64,000 bases of DNA from Macrophomina tecta (lineage: Eukaryota; Ascomycota; Dothideomycetes; Botryosphaeriales; Botryosphaeriaceae), in the NCBI GenBank assembly GCA_024180945.1, contig JAKSGN010000035.1:2852001-2916000 (forward strand), written 5' to 3'. Both the position numbers and the translations under genes were made by a program. Positions 58,598 through 64,000 of the stretch are shown in pieces. Positions within the stretch are counted from its first letter, which is position 1; each line of letters starts with the position of its first letter. The notes beneath the pieces were generated by a model. It did no database searches. It saw nothing but the letters and a program-made list of their open reading frames with translations, and was not told the origin of the DNA.

Positions 58598-61037
58598 ATG
58601 GCACGCACCAAACAGACAGCTCGGGTAAACACCACCACAGCCAGCATTACCCTCAGCAACCTCAGTCCTGGCGAAACCATCCACCAACGCGCTCTCCTCC
58701 TTAGAGGATGCATCAACCCCCCCCCAAATGCCCCAACCGTTCCCACCCCTTCCTACCTCACCATCACCACCACCGGGGACGATGGTGAACCCTCTTTTCC
58801 TGAGCAAACCTGGCCCCTTACGCGATCTGGCCTCTTCAAGGCCCTTGTCCTCCTGACCCCGGGACCTAATGATATACGAATCCACTGGCAAGATAGCCCC
58901 GAGATCCCCTCTCACTCGGCCACTCTGCACATTCCCCTCACCTACCTCCCGCTTGTCCAGACCCCGCCCCTTCACCTTGCCATTCTGGTCGCCTCCGACT
59001 CCCCGCTCTTGATGGATTGCCCTTCCTTCAAAGCGGGCGGCCTCTCCTCCGCACATGCGAGTCTCGACGCCGCCACCCGCAAGCTACGCATGGCCGCCTA
59101 CATGTGGCAAGCCGGCACAGCAGAGGACATGCGCGCCAAAGGCCTGGGCCGTCGTGCCTTCCGCCTAGAGGAGGACTGGGGCGTCGACACGCTCTCTAGC
59201 GCCTTCTTCAACACCGCCAACGAGGACCCCGCCACCCTCCCCGCCGGCGTCGTCTCCCCCCACGGCGCCACCGCCAAAGTCCACGTCGTCCGCACCGAAC
59301 GCACCGTTGCGGAGTTGCGTAAGCGCGAGAACCAATCGCACCTCTCGCTCTGGTTCCGCGACGCCCTCAAGAAGCACGGCGGCCCCTTCGCCTCTGCCAC
59401 CGGCCATCCACCCGACGTCGTCGTCGCCGGCCTGGTGCTGGACTCGCACTACTCCGCCGCGCAGCACGCCATCCTGGCGGACCCCCAGACGCCGCATCGC
59501 ATCGCGACCCATCCTTCGGGAGGCATCGCACTGGCAGCGTTCGGCTCGCACACGTGCTGGGCGTGGCCGCGCTTCGTTGAAGAGCTGCCCTACTGCCTCC
59601 TCGACGCCACCCAAACGAGCCCCAACGCCGCCGTCAGCATCGCCGACGAGAATGACTCCGGCGCCGCCCGGCACGACACAGCGTGGCAGACCTGCGCCGC
59701 CGGCCACGCCGGCATGCTGCGCGCCGTGGGCCGCGCCTTCGGCGCAGCGTCTCGCCCCTCGCCCACGCCCATGCGTGAGCTGGACGCGCTCCAGCGCGAC
59801 TACGCGAGCGTCTTCCTGCCCAGCATCTCGCGCGGCACGCACCCGCTGGACCTGCTCGGGCACGGCCTCGCGGGCAGCGAGCAGCTGTGGGGCCTGGGCG
59901 ACGCGCTGGCGCTGCGGTGCGCGCCGCAGTTTCGCGTGCTGGGCGACGAGGGTGCCGCGGTCGTGGCGGCGCGGGCGCGCGGCCAGGCGCCCGTTGTGCA
60001 AGCGCGCGTCGTGGGCGGGCGTGTCAAGGTGCGGATTGCGGCGGAGGGCGGGCTGGCGCGGATCGTGCTGCGCGGACAGGTGGAGGAGTGGCCGAATGTG
60101 GCGGAGCCGACGGACGAGAGGGAGTGGGCGGTCGAGAGGTTTGAGGAGCGTTTTGGCAGGGAGGAGTCGTTAGAGGTGAGGGCCATGTCGATGAATGGGA
60201 AGGAGAGGGTGGTCGCGAACCTGTGGGCGCTGCTGGGCAGGCTGGCATTTGTGAAGGTCCCCGGCGTGGATGTCGTGCTGCATAAGCGGTCTGTCAAGGC
60301 GGGCGATATTGAGGCCCATGATAATGGTGAAGGCGATCAGGAGCTTAAGTACTGGGAGTGGACGGCCATGCTGAAGGAGCGTGGTGCGGATGGGAAGCGT
60401 GAGTTTACCGCTTTTTTTTTTCTTTTCTCCTCCGCGATGTTATCCGGCTAATCTTCAGACGTCAGTATCCCACGCTACCTCTTTCGATATGCGCGTCGGC
60501 TGCATCCTCGATGGTGGCGTCCTCCACTACAATGATGGCCACAAGACGCACCTTGGCCCGAGAATCAATGAGCACGGCGATGAGCATTACTTCGGCGGCC
60601 ACGCCTCCGAGGAAATCTCGCTCAGCCCATTTGTTGACATCGCCAAAGTCGAGATCCACCGCAACTACAATGAGCTTGTCGGCATGCGTGTCACACTCGC
60701 CGACGGGACCGTCGGTGGCGAGCTTCACGAAAATGACCGCTACGGACAGCATGCCGACATCGTCACGCTGAAGCCAGATGCGGGGGAGAGGATTGTGGGC
60801 TTCTTTGGACGGAGTGACTGGAAACGTGGATTCAACGGCATCCAGGAATTTGGTATCATTACCGCCCCGTCAGCAGCCGTGTTGCCAGAAAGCATGTATG
60901 ACTTGGCCGAGCTGAAGAACACTGACGGTGGCCTGGAAGAGGTGCAGCTCCTTTTGCAGAGCGGCGGGAGCAGCAGGAGGTCATTTCGCGACCACGAGGA
61001 TTACAGCGACGAGGAGTGGGACCAGAGCCGTGATTAG
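58598..61037 (+). CDS. M66-like metalloprotease homologue with jacalin domain; H3-tail N-terminus; zinc motif lost
   Basis: Exons 58598-60398 and 60466-61037 (67-bp intron, acceptor ACGTCAG chosen to keep frame) give 790 residues. The ATG has a good fungal context (ATCACAATGG) and no competing in-frame ATG. Residues 1-9, MARTKQTAR, equal the start of histone H3. Then the usual N-terminal domain of fungal M66-like 'putative zinc metalloproteinases' begins: ITLSNLSPGETIHQRALLLR, FPEQTWPLTRSGLFKALVLL, RLRMAAYMWQAGTAEDMRA-like, and FRLEEDWGVDTLSSAFF. Where HExxHxxGxxH is expected the protein has GMLRAVGRAFGAAS, so all zinc ligands and the catalytic Glu are replaced. From about residue 600 a jacalin-like lectin domain follows (MRVGCILDGGVLHYNDG, GRSDWKRGFNGIQEFGIITA). 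There is no signal peptide, so it is probably cytosolic or nuclear. The protein is likely a non-catalytic lectin-scaffold; family placement is from memory of the fold pattern. Confidence 0.8.
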
Positions 61038-61646
61038 ATGCGTTGTTTTTCTCCTGTTGTTTCTTTCGTGGGTTCGCAATCGCCATTAGTAGGGAAATGG
61101 ACCGGTGATCTAAATTGAAATGCTCAGAGATGAGCGAGGGACTGAATATACGCCAATCAGAGGATCCTCCCTGCCCTTCAGTGACGCTGTATGTAGTAAG
61201 GAACCGTCAATTAGCAACAGGATATGGGAATTCAAGCCACTCATCTTAGCTTTACACGACAGAGCAGAGCCTAATCTCGCACCCTGGACTGGATGGCCGG
61301 TAGCATACAAATCCGCATCGGCCGTGTGCATGCATCGAAGATGGTGAATAAGATATGCCCGAACCTTTGCTTTGCTGTGTGCATGCAGCATGCAAGCAAC
61401 TACCCAGGCATTTCGAGCGTTCTCACATTTCTACCGTTCCTCAGCAGCACAAGTATGAAGATCCATGCGGATTCGACTTCTTAATGTGCTTCATGCAATT
61501 CAGGCAGCAAATACCCGCCTGACTCGAATTCACAAAAAGAAAGAGTCAGACTGCATTGTCTCAATTAAACCAAGAATCGAAAAGGAAAACAAAGAAAAGA
61601 AAACTTATTCATGGCAAGGCTCAATCTAGCATGTGCTCTACTTGAT
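61038..61646. other. intergenic between convergent genes
   Basis: About 600 bp separating the ends of the jacalin gene (plus) and the P450 gene (minus). It should hold both terminators. No gene seen. Confidence 0.4.
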
Positions 61647-63453
61647 TTATGCAGGGCAGCGCCTCATGCAGGGTATGGGATAGTTTAATTCTTGACAGTA
61701 ACACGGACCCCCCTTTGTGCCCGCCTTAGGCATCGGAACGAAGTAGTCAGCCGCCATGTCAACGGCGTCGCGATCTGTATCGAACAGACAAAACTCGACT
61801 CGGCGGAACACGGTGGCCAAGGCAATGAAGAGCTCCGCTTGGGCGAAGTTCATGCCAAGGCACATGCGCGGCCCCTTGCTGAAAGGGACGAGGTATTTGG
61901 ACAGCGGGCGCCCGGTGGTGCCAGCCTTGGGGTTGTCAAGCCAGCGCTCGGGCTCGAAAGAGTCCGGGTTGGGGAAGATCGCAGGGTGCCGGTGTTGCAG
62001 GTAAGACGTCATGCCGAATGGTGTGTTGGGCGGAATGACGTAGTTGCCGTAAGTGATGGGCGTGTGGGGGTTGCTGCGCGTGAGGCGCTGCGTTACACCA
62101 TAGGAAAGCCGGAGCGCTACAGCCCGCAGCCGTTAGCTCGTGACATTATATTTTTTTGCGGGGTGTTTGCTACCTTCTTGAATCACAGCGTTCAGGTAGG
62201 GGAGCTTCTCGAGGTCTGCGAGCGCTGGTATCTGCTCAGGGTCTGGAATAGCTTCAGAGAGTTCTTGGCGCAGGCGCTCGTGGATGGCGCGGTCCTTCAG
62301 GACCCAGAAGCTCGCCATCGTCAGAACTGACTTGGTCGTGTCGATCCCTGCAGCCGTTATGCTTGCTGCTTCGTGGTACCTGGCATGCGATTGTCAGTCT
62401 CCCGGCACCATATGGCTAGGTAGATACACACATGAGCGTTAAGCTGACTTCTTCCTTTGAAAGATTCGAGAGAAGCTCATTGAAGACGGTTCGATGAGAG
62501 ACGTGTTTGTGGCTGTCACTCTCGCCCCTCATGATTTTGCGAATCTGGTTCTTGATCTCCTGTTGTTGGGCATCAGCTACCATCCTACAGCAGGACATGG
62601 AGAAAGGAAAGTAAAAGAGAGGATCCACACACCCCATGGAAGCGGAACACAGCACCCATCTCTGGATTCAGAGACTCAAGAAGCGACTGCGGAAGAGCGT
62701 TTAGGGTCCTCAGCACGATAGGGAAGTGTGTCGTCACGTGTAGTGAGTAGGCTAAATTCTTGATAGCGGTGGTGAAGGGCGCTATGAAGTTTGGATATTC
62801 GATGAAGTCGTAAGACATGGCTTGAGTGTACCAGGTGAGAGAGTCGGCAGCAAGGGCACCCCAGGCTTCGTTGAGGCAGATGACCTTGTCAGTACCAGTG
62901 TACTGTTGCTGAAAGATGCCGCACAGCCTGTCGACCCGCGACTGGATATATGGGCTGAATTTAAGTATTTTCTGACGCGAAAAGAAAGGCGCTACCGCAG
63001 CACGGCGGCGCTGGTGGTTTGCGTGACTGACGACATCGAACGTCGACTGCGCAATGTTGAAACGATGGGCCAAGTAGGGCATTTTGCTGTGCCGCGACTT
63101 GGTGCTGTAGAGCTCATCGTAGAAGTCGGGATCGCAGATGTGGATCTCCCACGGCGTGATCCGAACGATGGGCCCTGCGGCGCATTAATATTGAAGGCGT
63201 TTCTAGTTAAGCAGAGCGCACCGTATTTCTCGTGCCATTCAGCAATTTTAAAGACGAACTGGCCACCCTTAACGACATCGTAGTAAACCTCGTTCCAGCC
63301 GGTCGCGGCGGCGAGCTTGGAGCCGGGAAAGCGAGCGAGAGGACTCAGGAAAAGGCGATAAACAACGAGCAAGGCATTGAACAAGACGAGCAGTAGCAGC
63401 GAGTGCAGAGCAAGCTCCCACGGTGACATTTGTAAAAGCCGAGTGGGGAGCAT
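61647..63453 (-). CDS. cytochrome P450 monooxygenase
   Basis: Exons 63453-63222, 63174-62631, 62584-62432, 62379-62174 and 62116-61647 (introns of 47, 46, 52 and 57 bp) join in phase to 534 residues. An N-terminal membrane anchor (WELALHSLLLLVLFNALLVV) precedes LSPLARFPGSKLAAATGWNE and WHEKYGPIVRITPWEIHICD. The I helix reads HEAASITAAGIDTTKSVL, the ExxR motif is EALR, PERF-like FEPERWLD follows, and the haem loop is FSKGPRMCLGMNF with the Cys ligand. All hallmarks are present, so the enzyme should be active on the ER membrane. The N-terminal type is that of trichothecene-pathway-like and other secondary-metabolism P450s, but neither substrate nor CYP family can be given. An ATG eight codons in (63429) could also be the start. 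No biosynthetic core gene lies near it in this window. Confidence 0.92.
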
Positions 63454-63581
63454 TTTCTCTGCTGGAAGATTGTTTGCGGGTCAGGAGCTGCTGAATACAT
63501 GGAAGGTCTGTCTTGCAGGCACTTTATCTCAATTGGAACTTTTCCTTGGCGAATGGGAGCGCACGGGGCGGTTACGGCTAA

Positions 63582-63635
63582 GTGGAAGGAGAAGGAGGAG
63601 GGAGAGGAGGAGGAGGAGGAGCAGAAGGAGGAGGG
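63582..63635. repeat. purine-rich (GGA)n low-complexity tract
   Basis: Irregular GGA/GAG triplets upstream of the P450 start, within its promoter region; its complement gives the Leu/Ser-rich shadow frames there. Confidence 0.8.
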
Positions 63636-63749
63636 GCGCATGCAGCCAACTTGGAGTTGCAGCTAGGCGCCAACAACACCTCCGATTGCACCATCTTACA
63701 AAGTTACTATGAATGAAGCTGGCTATCAACCGCTGCAGAATCCTTCAGC

Positions 63750-63771
63750 TTTTTTTTTTTTTTTTTTTTTT
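63750..63771. repeat. T22 homopolymer
   Basis: An uninterrupted run of 22 T about 300 bp upstream of the P450 start. Poly(dA:dT) tracts of this kind exclude nucleosomes in fungal promoters; length may be uncertain from sequencing. Confidence 0.85.
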
Positions 63772-64000
63772 GATAAGCAGCCTGTCCCGACAGGTTGGTT
63801 TGGCCGCGTCAGGGGTCATTCGGAAACATCCGTGCATCGGTATTATCGATATCAAGTATTAGGGGGACGACCCCTGGAGTGGGGGCGGAACTTGCTGGGA
63901 GCATGGGATAAATGCATCGTTCTTCCGGTGTCTACCTAAACCGCACGCTAGGAATCGCATCATCTCTGCCTACCAATTGATCTTACAGAATGGGAGTCCG

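Noticed and set aside
58577..60297. Several long antisense or shifted frames across the jacalin gene (up to 288 codons)
   Set aside because: They are shadows of the GC-rich coding exon; only the 58598 frame shows family motifs, a good start context and matching splice sites.
1488..63453. Linking the P450 at 61647 with the isocyanide-synthase genes as one cluster
   Set aside because: They are nearly 57 kb apart with two large transposon blocks and unrelated genes between them.
1..64000. CRISPR arrays, bacterial operons, ribosome binding sites
   Set aside because: The window is fungal nuclear DNA; no regularly spaced short repeats were seen, and GTG/TTG starts are not meaningful here.

Overview
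The window reads as nuclear DNA of a filamentous ascomycete (Pezizomycotina). Genes carry several short (about 45-70 bp) GT-AG introns, a tRNA gene has a small intron after the anticodon, and the transposon-rich core shows repeat-induced point mutation (RIP): it is very AT/TA-rich and its frames are broken almost only by TAG/TAA stops of the kind C-to-T or G-to-A changes create. Secreted plant- and fungal-wall enzymes suggest a plant-associated or saprotrophic life. Exon boundaries were worked out by hand from splice sites, reading phase and family conservation.

Left arm (1-18753): an accessory, probably secondary-metabolite region. Two tandem minus-strand genes of the DIT1/PvcA isocyanide-synthase family (1488-2803 and 2890-4201) lie back to back with an MFS monocarboxylate-type transporter (5182-6554). 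Next come a broken serine carboxypeptidase (7204-7741), an intact GH127-type glycosidase (8040-10268), a broken amino-acid permease (10690-12165), an intact FAD-dependent monooxygenase (13565-15186) and a tRNA-Thr gene (16654-16735). Intact and decaying genes are mixed.

First transposon block (18754-34513): one Ty3/Gypsy chromovirus on the minus strand with 448-bp LTRs and a perfect 5-bp target duplication (ATGCA). Inside it sit a RIP-mutated Ty1/Copia element (21005-27749, TSD TAATC), a RIP-mutated solo LTR (33489-33924, TSD TAAAT) and two copies of an unmutated GC-rich 743-bp solo LTR. With insertions removed the Gypsy element is about 7.8 kb.

Middle (34519-49658): a DUF3176 membrane protein, a DUF1772 (anthrone-oxygenase-like) membrane protein, a GH71 alpha-1,3-glucanase, a CE1 feruloyl esterase and a secreted Cys-containing protein with two dibasic (Kex2-like) sites.

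Second transposon block (49659-58206): a plus-strand Gypsy element of the same family (491-bp LTRs), also RIP-mutated, with a third unmutated 743-bp solo LTR in its gag.

Right arm (58212-64000): an M66-like/jacalin protein whose first nine residues equal the histone H3 tail (MARTKQTAR) and whose expected zinc motif is destroyed, and an intact cytochrome P450 (61647-63453).

The observations most worth following are the H3-tail mimic on an apparently dead metalloprotease-lectin, the almost fused tandem isocyanide synthases beside a transporter, an antisense frame in both Gypsy elements, and the RIP-free solo LTRs inside RIP-destroyed DNA.
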